Source of the DNA: Hexactinellida sp. DTS-2022
Lineage: Eukaryota > Porifera > Hexactinellida
Assembly (NCBI GenBank): GCA_028753945.1
Contig: JAPNXP010000002.1
Coordinates: forward strand, 2,170,001-2,234,000
DNA: 64,000 bases
Reading direction: 5' to 3'
The notes beneath the pieces were generated by a model. It was not told the DNA's origin. It saw only the letters and a list, made by a program, of their open reading frames with translations, and searched no databases. Of the stretch, positions 44,270 to 55,568 are shown piece after piece. The translations under genes were made by a program, and so were the position numbers. The number at the start of each line of letters is the position of its first letter. Within the stretch, counting starts at the first letter, position 1.

Positions 44270-44345
44270 CTGGACTGTCCAGAAAAAAATCATGACGGTC
44301 CGGTCTGGTCCATGAAATTTCCGGACCGCTGCATCTCTGACTAAT
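44270..44345. repeat. Lone MITE-like end rich in GGTCCGG
   Basis: GGTCTGGACTGTCCAG, GACGGTCCGGTCTGGTCC and TTTCCGGACCGCTGCATCTCTG form a cluster. From the right it reads CAGAGATGCAGCGGTCCGG, like a hAT end. No partner found. Confidence 0.4.
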
Positions 44346-45177
44346 AACGCTTTAACGGGACACCTGTTTAGCAAGTCCTAATATAAATTTCTGAATTTAC
44401 TTAGGCTCAAGCCCATCATACACAATATAACGTCGTTATATGCAACTTTTATTTTGTATGAATATTTTATTTGAACAAGTAGCGCAACTTCATTAGATCA
44501 TAAATGTTGCAATGTTGCTTGTCACGAAGTTGCAGATTGTACAAGTACGTAATTACTTTTACCAAGCAATATGATGATTCAAAATGCATTAATTTCATGC
44601 AAAATTGTATCACTTTTTATTTCTATATAATATATCCAGGGTAATTATTGTTGTGACCATTCAGCTGTTGCAACATTAGGTGTCAATTCAAAAATTCATA
44701 GCTTTATTTTATATATTCAAACATGTCACTTAATTCAAATGACATCTACACATCTGAATCGAAAATTGTCACCCATGCCTACACCCAAACTAGCCTGACA
44801 TCATGTGGGTATTGACTTAGTAACATATTTACCTAACAATTCTGAGGGCTATAAACATATTTGGTAGTGGTTTGCTATCTTAGCAATTTTGTTGCAGCTC
44901 GGGCACTTATTTCAAAGACAACTAAGTCAGTAATCGAAGCACTATCTCAAATATACTTAATTTATGGTGTTCCGGGCATTATTCAACATGACTAGAGTAA
45001 AGAATTTACAAGCAAAGTGAGTCTCTCATACAGCTTATGATAAACAATACATTGAAATTATGCAATAATATTTATTCTCTCTACATGTAGGAATTCACAC
45101 AATTTCACGAAAATCTTGAATTTGAAAATCGTGCAACTACTGCTTACCGATCTCAAGGGGGAAAAAAAGTTTATTAG

Positions 45178-47396
45178 TAGCCATAAGGCTAAATTGCTAT
45201 TACAAAATAGATTATTAGTTTATCGAAAAGTACTTACAATAAAACAAAAAATCAATCCTCCTCCCCAAAAGATAAATCCCTTTGCCAATTAATAGGCAGG
45301 CATCCTGATCCCCTGGAGCCTGGAGGGTTTACGCTGGAAAACCAGCTATCTATCTTCACCAGGATTTAACCCACAGATAGCAGCTTGATCAGGAATCCTT
45401 CGACGCATTTTAAAATGTATACAAAATATATATATATGCAATATATCTCGAGAAATAAGGTGAGAAAGAATAACAGTGGAAGTAAAAATCTCATAGTAAT
45501 AAATAATCCATGGCCCATGTATACAAAGTGGTAAAAATCTCATGGTAGTAGAAATCTCATACAACAGACCTCATATTGATCCTCATATTGTGCAGCTGAA
45601 ATTATTATATCATTAACTCTGGGACTCACTGTCACAATCCGTAATTTTGTGCCTACTTATAATCCCTGTACAAATTAGAACTTAACTATGAAAGCACTGT
45701 GATTGAATGCTCGTCACTATAAATACATTATCTTGAACAAATGGTACAAACTATAAATTTCACGGCGAAGCGTACACTATATATTCAATTATATTTTATC
45801 ACCTGTAATTCTTTAAATAATAGTCATCCAGGCCCATTTTCTTTCCACCTGAATCAGTTTTTCCCGATTTTGGCGGCCATAATTGGTCCTAGACAATTTT
45901 GGCGTAAGACAGAATTTAAAAAATTTCTCTCAAGATTGTACGAGTGATAACTTATATTATCGGCGGATTCGCAGACCTCACGTTTATTCTAATAACTCAA
46001 AAAGTTTACGTTGTAAGTGAAAATTTATCACATCATCGTGAAGAGGAAAGTTGTGATATCCTATATATCATCCAAAAATGCCAAAATGCCAGGAAATGAC
46101 TTAGCAAATTCCGTTCAAATTTCGATCTCGGTGTTTCCATAATAAGTCAAAAGTTATTTTATTTCCAATTTTCCTTATAATCACATATATATCTCATCTA
46201 TGACAACTGACATTTAAATTTCAAAATTAAATATTCATTTTTGGAAGAAATACGATTAACATATATTTCACTAAAATTGGCTTACAATGATCATTTGCAC
46301 ACTTATCTATAGTGTAGATTATGTTGTCGACTCTTTTCAATCAACAGAAACTAATTTATTATGTCTTTTTTATAATTCTAATGAGTTCTCACTATAAATG
46401 ATACTTTCCCTTCTATTAATTTTTCTTCAAATTTATTCCTATTTCAAATCTCAAACACGCATTTTCATTTTTTTTCAAATTCGTTTCTCTCAACTTTTTC
46501 TTCTACACATTTTTGACTTTACATAATATTTCGCTTCTTCATTTCTTCTCATTTCATTCTCTACTGTCTTATTTATTTATCCCAATCGAGTCTTCCAATT
46601 TAAGTGAGTGTTTGTCTTAGCTACTTTTTTATTAATAACTTGATAATACAGATATTTACTTCTACATTTTGAGGGATAAAATCTCAAAATTTAATTTACA
46701 ATAACGTGGCCAAGGCCAGCGGAAGAAATTCCGCCGGCCTAGAATACTAATCACAGTGGCTTAACACATGGAAATAAGAAAAGATTCGTGGTTATCAAAA
46801 TGCCTCTAAATGGCATTAAATTCAAGTTAGTTAGTATACTATCTTTCGTCTGAAATTTCAATTGATTTGAACACAAACTACGCTTATAAATATACTTTTG
46901 TATTATATCAAATGTATAGTTCCATTTGTGGTTTTGAGAATTCTAAAAATACAACATATATCATTTTACTCTGAATTACAATATATAAGGAATTGTGGTT
47001 ATTTGTTAGTCAAATATATACAAAATTAGTATGCTAAATATATATTTCTATACTGATTTACTATTACACAGATTCTAATTTTAATAGGGGGCAAAAACTC
47101 TATGTCACAAAATCATTCGAAAGTTTCAAAATTTTAAATCTCAGGTTAGTGCAAAAAAAGTACATCAAAGATCAACGAGAAATTTTGACAGGTTTTAGTT
47201 ATTGTTGTAAGAATTAATTATTGAAATCTTAGCTTCCGAAACAGTACGCAACTTTGAATATTCTAGCGAATTCCATTGTCTCTTTGTGTTGCTATGAAAA
47301 TGCTAAATCTAATTATTCGCTAATTATTCGCTACTATTCAGTAGTATATCTTATTGGTTATCCAAATGTGTGGAAAGTATTGTATATAGTGGATGC
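45178..47396. other. Unassigned stretch
   Basis: AT-rich with no convincing gene. Minor features are an ATAT run near 45430 and a short hairpin GGCCAGCGGAA-GAAA-TTCCGCCGGCC near 46715. Short frames here carry no recognisable motif. Confidence 0.4.
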
Positions 47397-47543
47397 CGGT
47401 TATAAGCACATCGTCGGGAACTGCACTTGATGTGCTTATAACCGACATAAATTATACAGGGTATATGGCAACCGTTTCCCAACATAGTGTGCTTATATCC
47501 GATATGTTCTTATAACCGGTGTGCTTATATCCGACATCTACTG
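47397..47543. mobile_element. Short pogo-like MITE
   Basis: Left TAGTGGATGCCGGTTATAAG, right CTTATATCCGACATCTACTG; imperfect inverted repeats of about 25 bp with GTGCTTATAACCG words between, TA on both sides. 147 bp. Confidence 0.7.
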
Positions 47544-48109
47544 TATTACGAAAACTGAGCACTTAAGGACAATTTCATCAATCAGAGCAGCGAACTGTGA
47601 ACTCATATTGGGTTTTTGATATTGAAGGAAGTTAGTTTTGCACAATTCGGAGGTTATTTAGTGTGATGCACAAGTGACATCTATGCTAGAAAAAGTCATC
47701 TAGGGTTTATATAAGTTATAATACACATTATAATTACATTCAGTAACCATCTACCCTCTTTATGTGAGTGTACAAATTCTTATATCACTCTTGGGAACTG
47801 GACTTTACGAAATATTCCCTATGTTCAAGATATTTGAATAATAACTATTAACTATTGGGTGAGTATTAAAAGATTGTTAACAAACCAAATATTTTGTGTT
47901 TCATTGATTTACAACAAATCGCCCACAACTAAACTTTAAAGAGTGGAGACATCATTTTTGATGATGCCATTCAATTCGCAGCTATCAATAACCTATATGT
48001 CAGTAATACTTCAATTTTGAGTACCTCCTACCCAAATGCTATTTCCTATCAACTAAAGTTTTAAGCCACTGTGCTAATATTTAATATAATTATATAATAT
48101 TACTATATA
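47544..48109. repeat. Stretch containing the second copy of the MULE 3 insertion repeat
   Basis: 47865-48070 matches 18075-18285 (TGAT-GATGCCATTCAATTC, GCTATCAATAACCTATATGTC). The rest is unrecognised and non-coding. Confidence 0.6.
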
Positions 48110-48288
48110 CAGTAGAACTTCGTTAATACGAACACCAACTGACGATAAACATTTGTTCCCTTTATCCGGAGTTCGTATTAACCGGAGTAATACCCATTCA
48201 ATCGCCATTGTAGAGACCTGATTTTGTGCAACTATTCGTCTTAACTGGAAATTCGTATTAACCGAGTTCGACTAACAAGGTTCTACTG
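48110..48288. mobile_element. Short pogo-like MITE
   Basis: CAGTAGAACTTCGTTAATAC at the left and AACAAGGTTCTACTG at the right pair over 8-9 bp, with TTCGTATTAACCG repeats inside. TA precedes the left end; the right flank is TT, so the duplication is imperfect. Confidence 0.65.
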
Positions 48289-48382
48289 TTGTACATAGTA
48301 TTTATGTATAGATTATTAATAATAATAATAATTTAATCTATTAATCACTTCAATAGAGAAATTAGTCGAAGATACCGTAAGA

Positions 48383-48805
48383 CATGGGTTTTCAACTGGG
48401 GGGTCGCGAAGGCTTTATAGGGGGGTCGCGAAAAGTTCCGGATAATTTATATAAAATCGTTGAAATCTACCGAGATATAAGTCAAAACTTATTTAAATTA
48501 TCTACATTGATATGCTTGTGATGTGTGGACATTGTGCATGTACTTAAAAATGCAGTGCTGCATGTGTAATGTGCATGCAATATTTACGCAATGAGGTTCA
48601 GGGATTCGAAATGATTTTTAAATATAGCCTTGTAGTTATTTCATAATTGTCAGAATTTGCTTGAAACTTGAGGTGCATCGATTTAATTAAACAATAGGAA
48701 TATTTATTACACATTAATAAAAACTTTCACATTAACATTGTTGGGTTCGCGAGCATTTCCACATCTGTAAAGGGGTCGCATGGTACAAAATGTTGAAAAA
48801 CCCAG
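48383..48805. mobile_element. hAT-type MITE
   Basis: Starts CATGGGTTTTCAACTGGGG and ends GTTGAAAAACCCAG, with perfect 8-bp duplications CCGTAAGA (48375-48382 and 48806-48813). Its ends resemble the widespread CAGTGGTTCTCAACC hAT consensus; GGGGTCGCGAA and AGGGGTCGCATGG lie just inside. 423 bp, non-coding. Confidence 0.9.
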
Positions 48806-48866
48806 CCGTAAGAGATGCTTAGAACAAAAAAGACAAACATAAGCCAAAAATCTGTATGGGTGTAGG

Positions 48867-49048
48867 CAGTGTTTTTTTAAGGATTTGCTTAGAGGGCCCT
48901 ACCAACAATTAGAGGCCCTCACCCCAACAATTAGAGGCCCTCACTCATCATTTCATGGTATTGAGTACTTAGCACGTTAAAAATTAGAGGCCCATTAAGA
49001 AAAATTGAAGCCCATTTTGGGCCTCTAATTTGCCTTAAAAAAACACTG
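48867..49048. mobile_element. 182-bp hAT-type MITE
   Basis: Perfect inverted ends CAGTGTTTTTTTAAGG / CCTTAAAAAAACACTG and perfect 8-bp duplications GGTGTAGG (48859-48866, 49049-49056). Inside are repeats of AATTAGAGGCCC. Confidence 0.92.
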
Positions 49049-49299
49049 GGTGTAGGGGTGTATCCCAATTGGTAGTACTCTACTACTAGTAGAGTATATC
49101 AGTACACAGTTAATATCTTCTAGCTCTTATCCTGACACTAGAGCTCAGTAAGATGAGTTTGAATGAGTTCGATTTCAGTTTGTCTTACAGTTAATTTACA
49201 GCGAGCTTACTAGGTTTATTATCATCTGGTTGCAATGACTGCGAACTTTTCGGTCTGATGTCTAAGATATCTTCTCCTCCTTCCCATCAGTGTATTTTA

Positions 49300-49460
49300 T
49301 AAGGAATAAAAAAATGTTTTTTATTGTTTTCGTGGAATAAAAAAATGGATTTTCGGTAGAAATGGAATCTTGAAATGGATATCAGACGATAAAAACTCAC
49401 TATTCAAGGGAGTAAAAAAATTAAAACAGGAATAAAAAAATGGGCTAGGAATAAAAAAAT
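49300..49460. repeat. GGAATAAAAAAATGG repeats
   Basis: Five or six spaced copies of GGAATAAAAAAATG(G), the last three nearly tandem (49410-49460). No ends or duplication recognised. Confidence 0.6.
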
Positions 49461-49787
49461 GGGCTTATAATATACCCTGCTTCCCATACAGGGAGGACTC
49501 AGCCATTTTTGGTCATTCATTAACTGTAATAATAGTATATGGTTTGATGCAGTAAAAATTTCAGCTTAGAGTTTCCGCTTGTTAGTGGTGATTCATACTA
49601 GTGGATGACAAACTTCACGATCAGTCGAAAATGTTTACTTGCTGTAAAATGGAGTCAATGCAATGGATTCGACTCAGGCGAAATTGTAAATTCGTGGAAA
49701 CATTGATTTAGTTGAAAACATCAGTTGTAGGAGAGGATATTTTTCATGCCGATCTTGGTGTAAATTTTGGACCAAGATCTTTTTGAC

Positions 49788-49918
49788 TTACACCACGATT
49801 CGGATCGGCAGCGGCCTCTGCAGTGTTTAGTTACAGCACGATTATGGGTCGGCCGCGGCCGCTGCAGTGTTGAGTTACAGCACGATTATGGGTCGGCCGC
49901 GGCCGCTGCAGTGTTGAG
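49788..49918. repeat. GC-rich minisatellite of 43-44-bp units
   Basis: Three units starting TTACA(C/G)CACGATT, spaced 43-44 bp, each with GGTCGGCCGCGGCCGCTGCAGTG or a diverged form. A partial fourth unit follows. The GCGGCCGC core is strikingly GC-rich against the AT-rich background. Open frames exist on both strands because the unit is stop-poor; I do not call a gene. Confidence 0.8.
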
Positions 49919-50029
49919 ATACACCATGGCCGCGCTGAGTTGCACCAAGGTCTCAACCTTAAAAAACCCTGTTGTAGGATATTAGAGCTATTTGGGAATT
50001 GATATATAGCTATCACAGTCCAACAACTA

Positions 50030-50532
50030 GATTTATTAACTAGCTTTATTCTATCCTGTCGAGAAATTATGTTACTTTAAGCTCATTTCATGAATCTCTG
50101 TCCCTAAATTGCATCATACCTCTTCTTTTCAAATATCTTGAAGATGGGAAAGATTTCCTAGAAAAGATTTCCTATCTTGAAGATGGGAAACATTTCCTAT
50201 AAATTAACTAATTAATAGCGTTTTGGAGCATTATCCATTCACGTGCAAAATAGAATTGATAAAGCCTGAATCATCACTGAGATGTTGACTATTATATTAT
50301 TGCTCTTATATGAACCGTTAACACTTAAGCCCAGGCATTAGCTAACTTAGTTTAAGGGTGAATTTAAACGCTACTTTGAAAGTTTAATATTTGTTTATTT
50401 TAATTTTTTTCCATTTTCCAAATTGGCCCAATATATAATATATTTGTTTATTTTGCTCTATTATACATTGCCGACTACTATGTAGTGATAGTGTGCCCTG
50501 TTGTCAAATGACTGCTTAGTAGGTAAAATTAT
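50030..50532. other. Unassigned stretch
   Basis: Contains one short duplication, ATCTTGAAGATGGGAAA with GATTTCCTA or CATTTCCTA (50138-50200), and otherwise nothing recognisable. Confidence 0.4.
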
Positions 50533-50884
50533 TAGTTGGCTGAATCGAATATACCGAATATTCGCTTGAAATGTTTCAACGAATATTCGTTTGAGAGAAT
50601 ATTAGATTGAAACATATATCTGTTTACTACTTTTCGACAACAAATGTCTTTTGTTAAGATTGAAGAGATCGTCAATATACATTCCTACATAAACTAGCAA
50701 TTGTAATAACTAACTTGTGTCTAATACACTTTGTCATTATGATTAAACTATTGTAACATAAACAATTAACTATTTCCGTCTTGAATTTGATTTAATGCTT
50801 GGTCATCAAAACGAAAGAATATTCGAATATTCGTTCGTTTAGAAATTGTTCGTTCGTTACATTTCGAATATTCGTTCAGCCCTA
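50533..50884. mobile_element. GGGCTGAAACGAATA family MITE, copy 2
   Basis: Aligns with 11510-11922: ATACCGAATATTCG at the left, CATTTCGAATATTCG and TTCAGCCCTA at the right. The left end is mutated (GTTGGCTGAATCG). Flanks AATTATTA and AATTATTC suggest a decayed 8-bp duplication. Confidence 0.75.
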
Positions 50885-51066
50885 ATTATTCTTCCGTATC
50901 GGCCCATAACAAAGTTTAGCGACCAATGGAAAACTTACAGGATATGTGTCGTAGATGTTGTTACAAATATTTACCAAGGTCACAATTTTGAATTAATTTT
51001 GGGTCACATTTTACGCCTATTTAATAATTAGGGAATTTTAACTCAAAACCTTTAAAAAAATTGTTA

Positions 51067-51588
51067 CAGTGGAACCCCGCGTATCGGGGCACTCGCGTAT
51101 CGGGGCAGTAGGTTGGGAATTTGCTTTTTTCCCATTAAAAATAACCCCGCGTATCGGGGCGCCATTCACTTATCGGGGCACTCCACCGAAGATTATTTTC
51201 TCTTGAGTAATATTTCTTTTACTTTTGAGCAGCTTAGTATTCTTTGTCTTGGCCGCTAAGCGTTCACACTCACGCTAGAGACTCTTGCTGAGGTAATAGA
51301 GGGAGTTTTTCAAAAAAAGAAAATTCGGTGAATATCATGGATTTGTGACTCCTACTGTAGCCTGTGTAGGTAAAGTACAATGTGAAATTGTAATGTGTAG
51401 TAATGCTTAAATGTCATCCTTAACTCTAGGTTTTGACTATATGTGTATGATTTGTTGTGTAGGTGCTAATTTAATTGTTTTAACCAAACATATTGGAATT
51501 CTCTTAGAACCCCGCGTATCGGGGCACTCCCTCGTATCGGGGCGCTGAGCGCTTGGACTGAGGTGCCCCGATACGCGGGGTTCCACTG
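51067..51588. mobile_element. Pogo/Tigger-type MITE
   Basis: Perfect inverted ends of about 27 bp starting CAGTGGAACCCCGCGTATCG, with TA on both sides (51065-51066, 51589-51590). Further GTATCGGGGC words lie just inside each end. 522 bp, no coding. Confidence 0.9.
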
Positions 51589-51612
51589 TACCAAACAATT
51601 TCTACACTAGAG

Positions 51613-51678
51613 TGATTTTATAAAATTATTCGAGATTTTCGAGATTAACTGTAAATCTCGAATAATTTTATAAAATAA
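51613..51678. repeat. AT-rich hairpin
   Basis: ATTTTATAAAATTATTCGAG and CTCGAATAATTTTATAAAAT are exact reverse complements, separated by about 24 bases. Possibly a tiny MITE remnant or a stable RNA stem if transcribed. Confidence 0.7.
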
Positions 51679-51811
51679 CGTTTTAGAGTGTCGGTATGTG
51701 TATAATTTACTCATGTTGCTGAATGGAGTCGAATGAGGGGTCACTTGATTATGTGGGAACACAATTTGATAATGGAATTTTTACACATTCCTAAGACATT
51801 CCAGCGTTGCT

Positions 51812-52066
51812 ATGGAAAAATTCTTCCAAATATGGACATGTGATATATCAAATTGCTGGAAATTTAACGCAGAGTACCAATATGGTGATAATAAGTTGAT
51901 TGGAGCTGATTTGAGAAAGTTAGCTCCAGAAATGTCTGCGATTTACTATGGAAAATCAGAAACTGCGACCCGTGTAAAATTTTTCCTCACGGGTTTGGGC
52001 TTGCAACTTTCTTTCTATGTTTATTTGGGTCCAGATGAAGACTCTAGTGTAGAAATTGTTTGGTAA
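51812..52066 (+). CDS. Unrecognised 84-codon open frame
   Basis: ATG 51812 to TAA 52064-52066. The translation is mixed in composition (MEKFFQIWTCDISNCW..., ending YLGPDEDSSVEIVW), without low-complexity runs. It has no signal peptide or membrane segment that I can support and no motif I recognise. It lies between a pogo-type MITE and foldback relatives, in a MITE-rich area. It may be an exon remnant or a chance frame. I assign no function. Confidence 0.2.
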   Translation: MEKFFQIWTCDISNCWKFNAEYQYGDNKLIGADLRKLAPEMSAIYYGKSETATRVKFFLTGLGLQLSFYVYLGPDEDSSVEIVW

Positions 52067-52129
52067 CAATTTTTTTCAAGGTTGACCTATAATTTGATTT
52101 AAAATTCCCTCACTATAATGTTACAACAG

Positions 52130-53180
52130 CATCATTAAACAGTGCCCAATATTTAATTTATGTGCCTTCTACAGAGAATTAAGTTCTACACCTTAGTGCA
52201 CAAATTTTCAAATTGAGCTTAGTTTCTGCCACAATTGAGTTCTTAATTACCTTTCTTTACTAACACGTCTGTTCAATTGAAAGTGTTGAATCTATTTATA
52301 ATAGTAAAATTGTAGTGAATAAACATGTGAGGTCGCATAGGATTCATTTTCGAATTGAAAACTAAGATTATATATTCCATGACAAAAACACCTTATGTAG
52401 GTATATTTCTTTCGGCAAGAATATTCTGCAGAATTAATTTACTCACGTATTTACAAACTGAATTAATGAGAATTACACTTGCCTGTTTATAGTGCTGCTA
52501 ACTGAAACTGAAATACAACTGAAATAGATTTTTGCACTTTACTGAGCCAACTATACTATAGTCTATAGTATAGTGGTCAAGTTCTGATCTTACTGCCTTG
52601 ATTAGTTCTTATTATTATTATTTATATTATTTATCCGTATACTATCCACAGAACAGTTTTATCTACAAAGAACTAAAAATTTCCCGATAGGTGTCTCATG
52701 GGTTGCAAACGTGCACCTGGGGTTACGATTTTACTGTGCCGACTATACTTTAGTATATTGATTAAAAGGTTTTGACACATTTTTAAACCTATTTAATGAG
52801 CACAACTAGCAGAATAAATAGTGCTCAATATAATATTTATTTGCATTCGATAGAGAATTTAATTTTGCACTACACATTGTGGACATAATTAGAAATTGGA
52901 CTTAGTTTGTGCCACAATTGGGGTGCCAATTTCCTGTGTTACCTCACACTTCAGATTCAATAAACCTGTTAAATCAATTTCCATTGTTTCTGCCTGAGGT
53001 AATTACATTTATTCTACTTGTGAGTTCGACTGGCTTCTATTTATTGTAATATTTATCTACAGTGGAATAAATACAATAATATAAAATATAATTATAAATA
53101 AAGAATTTGTTTTACTTACGTAACTATATTCACTGTGGATAATATTTAACAGATTAATTATTTAATTTATACCATTGCAT
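52130..53180. repeat. Copies of the foldback right-arm family
   Basis: 52140-52260 and 52790-53060 match each other and 40330-40450 and 37500-37600 (TGCACAAATTTTCAAATTG, TGCCACAATTG, CCTCACACTTCAGATTCA, GGCTTCTATTTA). Palindromic CTATACTATAGTCTATAGTATAG lies at 52548-52571. GGTGTCTCATGGG and GTGCACCTGGGGTTACG lie at 52690-52732. Non-coding. Confidence 0.6.
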
Positions 53181-53429
53181 ACTATATTGAGGCCTGGTAG
53201 TAAACACCATGGATTAAAAAGAAGTCATATTTATAATGACATATAACTGAGTGCCACTGTGCCAGGTAACTAGTTCTAGATGTAACATTATTCTACTGTT
53301 CACAATCGGTATTCTACAATTAATAAAGGAATTAAACATGGTAAACCAATAATAAACAGATATTTCGCCACACAGAGCCAATACACTACGAATATACTAC
53401 AAACACGAATCGTTAATTGACATATTATT

Positions 53430-55330
53430 ACTTTAAACTTCTTTAATTTTCGGCTATCTTTCGTAAAGCTACTTGTGAGTTAAAATTCTTAACAAAGTTA
53501 TAGATAAGGCAATTTGAAGCCACTGAAACTTCTGACTCTTGAAAAATTGATGGACAGAATGACTTGCAATAAAAGCCAAAGATTCGGTGGTCTCACTGTC
53601 AAGAATGACAGTAAACATATCTTGTAACTTTGAAACAAATGGATTTAGGTCGGTATGAGAGTCATTGGCGGCTTCGTCTGAGGTGAATGATATTAGAAAT
53701 ATTTTAAATTATATTATTTACAAGGCTGTTATGAAAAAAGCTTCAGGATGCTAGTGACTTTGAGTCGGCGTTCTGTTTCGAGAATCTCACTAAAGGAAAC
53801 ATGATAATTTGAGCCAGACATCATTCTATACAACCCGAAGTGGTGTTCTAGCTGATCTGTTTTCAGGCCAGGGGTAATAGTAATATGTAATAGTAATTGT
53901 ATTAGTAACGATTACATTTTAGGAGTAATAGTAATAGTAATAAGTAATAGTGTTTCAAATAGGATGTAATAGTATAGTTAGTAATAGAAGCTATTGTAAT
54001 AGGAATCATCTATTACAATTTTATAACTTCGGACTGGCTTATTTGATTTTTCGTGAAGAAATAGGAAGTTGTTAAGAATATAGTTGAGGCAAGATGATTA
54101 TCGTTTTGAATTGTCACTTTGTTGAAATTAGTTGTTTTATTAAATTTAGTTGTTTCAACTTGTTTGCTTAGGTTAGATAATATCTTTTGTTTGTGTGGGA
54201 TAATCAATTAAAATAATAAACATAGGCGTACTGCAGACATGGGGTCAAGCCCTTTCAAAAGGGCTTAAATCCAAGCCCATCCCTAATCAGAAGGGCTTAA
54301 GTCCAAGCTCATCCCTAATCAGAAGGGCTTAAGGCCAAGCCCTTTTTCTAAGCCCTTTTGAAAAAGGGCTTAAGTCCGGACTTAAGTCTTTTACTCTTAA
54401 ATCCATACCCTATTTTATTGAATATGTGCCTTGAAAATAGCTTGAAAAGGGTTTGGAAAGGGCTTGTAGCTCATCTATAAAGGGCTTAAGTCCAAGTCCG
54501 GACTTAAGCCCATTTATTAAAGGAGGACTTTAGTCCGGATTTAAGCCCTCTCAAAAATGGGCTTAAGTCGAAAGGGATTAAGCCCTTTGGGGCTTGCCCC
54601 CTTGCCTGTAAGTCTTAGTCTGGCCTAGCACGCGGTCGAGGTCCGGCTGGTCTGGCCATGGCCGGACCAGTTTTCATTTATTCTATTATATTATATAGGA
54701 GGGTCCCGTTTTGGCCGGACCACTTTAACTGTTTGGCCGTGAATTTTCAGAGCCGTGCGGCGCCCGTGATAAACTTCAGACATTCTGAATCATGGCAGAG
54801 TCTTAGTATATGTCTAGTAATTTGTAATAGTAAATAGTAATAGTAATAGGAAGAAATATAAGTAATAGTTATAGTAATATATTATATTTTAGAGTAATTG
54901 ACCACAGGCCTGTCTGTTTGTCAGAAATAAGTAAGTACGTAGGAAATTCCACATTGGGAAGTTAAATGGTTGACTAGAATCGCTAGCGCTTCACAAGTAT
55001 GTTTGAAGGAAGTTAAAGTCTGTGGACTCAAATTTGCCATGTTTTCCGGGTAATGATTTCCAGGCAGTGAGCCAGTTAACAATGCAATTAATGAGCTCAA
55101 ATCTAGAATCATTAAAGACTAGTTGTTTGGAATATTCGTAATTCAACGTTTGTCTTTGTTCTTTCGATTAACATTAAACAATTTTCAGACTATAACGATG
55201 ATATCGATGAATTCAACGGTATGGTTTTTGAAACGTTCGAGGCGAGGTTCGTTTCAAATCTTGAGGGCTGCGCTGGTAGCTAATTTAACATTTTGGAGCT
55301 CTAACTACTATTGTGGGTTGTAACTTCTTC
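53430..55330 (-). pseudogene. P element E: C-terminal half, split by other elements
   Basis: Reading leftward, RFKNHTVEFIDII (about 55230) and FTSFKHTCEALAILVNHL (shown as TLTSFKHTCEALAILV, about 55000) and CGISYVLTYF precede a 1-kb interruption (53869-54910). Coding then resumes LKTDQLEHHFGLYRMMSGSN and NYHVSFSEILETERRLKV (about 53740-53860), and further on SETTESLAFIASHSVHQF (about 53570). These are the acidic LEHHFG block and C-terminal region of P/THAP9 transposases. The THAP domain and first part of the core are absent; several frame breaks. The LEHHFGLYRMMSGSN block is the best preserved in the window. Confidence 0.8.
53869..54910. mobile_element. Nested insertions inside P element E
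   Basis: Outer layer: CAGGGGTAATAGTAATA repeats at 53869-54010 and AGTAATAGTAATAGG repeats at 54815-54895, like the ends of one TAATAG-repeat MITE. Its exact right end and duplication are unclear. Inner layer 1: 54234-54608, ends CAGACATGGGGTCAAGCCCT and AGGGCTTAAGCC-type repeats closing at TTGCCTG, composed of AAGGGCTTAAGTCC words. Inner layer 2: GGTCCGGCTGGTCTGGCC and GGCCGGACCA text at 54635-54725. Confidence 0.55.
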
Positions 55331-55568
55331 ACCGCTACAATCTGCACTGCGGTGTCGATGAAGGGATGAGTGTCTGAACTGAAGTGACCTGTGTATTTGA
55401 TTTACTCTGGGATTCGAGTGGTGTATCTGGAATTTGCCCCATTAAATGGAGCTGGTAAGCCCTCACTTAGTCATATATGGGATCTTTCTGTATGTACCAG
55501 TACGCCCCATGCACAGTGGTCCAGAATGGCGATTATCTTCGAATAGGCATAATTACACATCCTAGGTA

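Larger units (their letters stand above)
43161..45177 (+). pseudogene. Intron-containing integrase pseudogene
   Basis: Pieces of a retroelement-type (GIN/Ginger/KRBA2-like) integrase in order. 43161-43334: a leader with DYQELIHYLSAKM and GTALFQLEEDNHLYM. 43426-43550: VLIRYPTKAEVPNIIRLHHI then EHSGINQTTEII, the H-x3-H part of the H2C2 zinc-binding domain. 44815-45016: GIDLVTYLPN (first catalytic Asp, 44824-44826), a frameshift, NFVAARALISKTTKSVIEAL, YGVPGIIQHD (second Asp, 44990-44992), then TAG where DNG is usual, and KEFTSK. 45091-45174: EFTQFHENLEF and TTAYRSQGG, where the catalytic Glu is not conserved. Splice-like junctions lie at 43335 (GTAGAT), 43425 (TTTTTTCAG), 45017 (GTGAGT) and 45090 (CATGTAG); the last intron is 74 bp and joins in frame. 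A 610-bp repeat at 43551 destroys the middle. The first intron's frame does not join cleanly. Confidence 0.7.

Noticed and set aside
45300-45430. tRNA-derived SINE with a B-box-like GGTTAAATCC on the minus strand
   Set aside because: No properly spaced A box, no tail, and no second copy in the window.
49767-50016. Overlapping frames on both strands over the GC-rich repeat
   Set aside because: Stop-poor tandem repeats give frames on both strands; no homology or gene signals.
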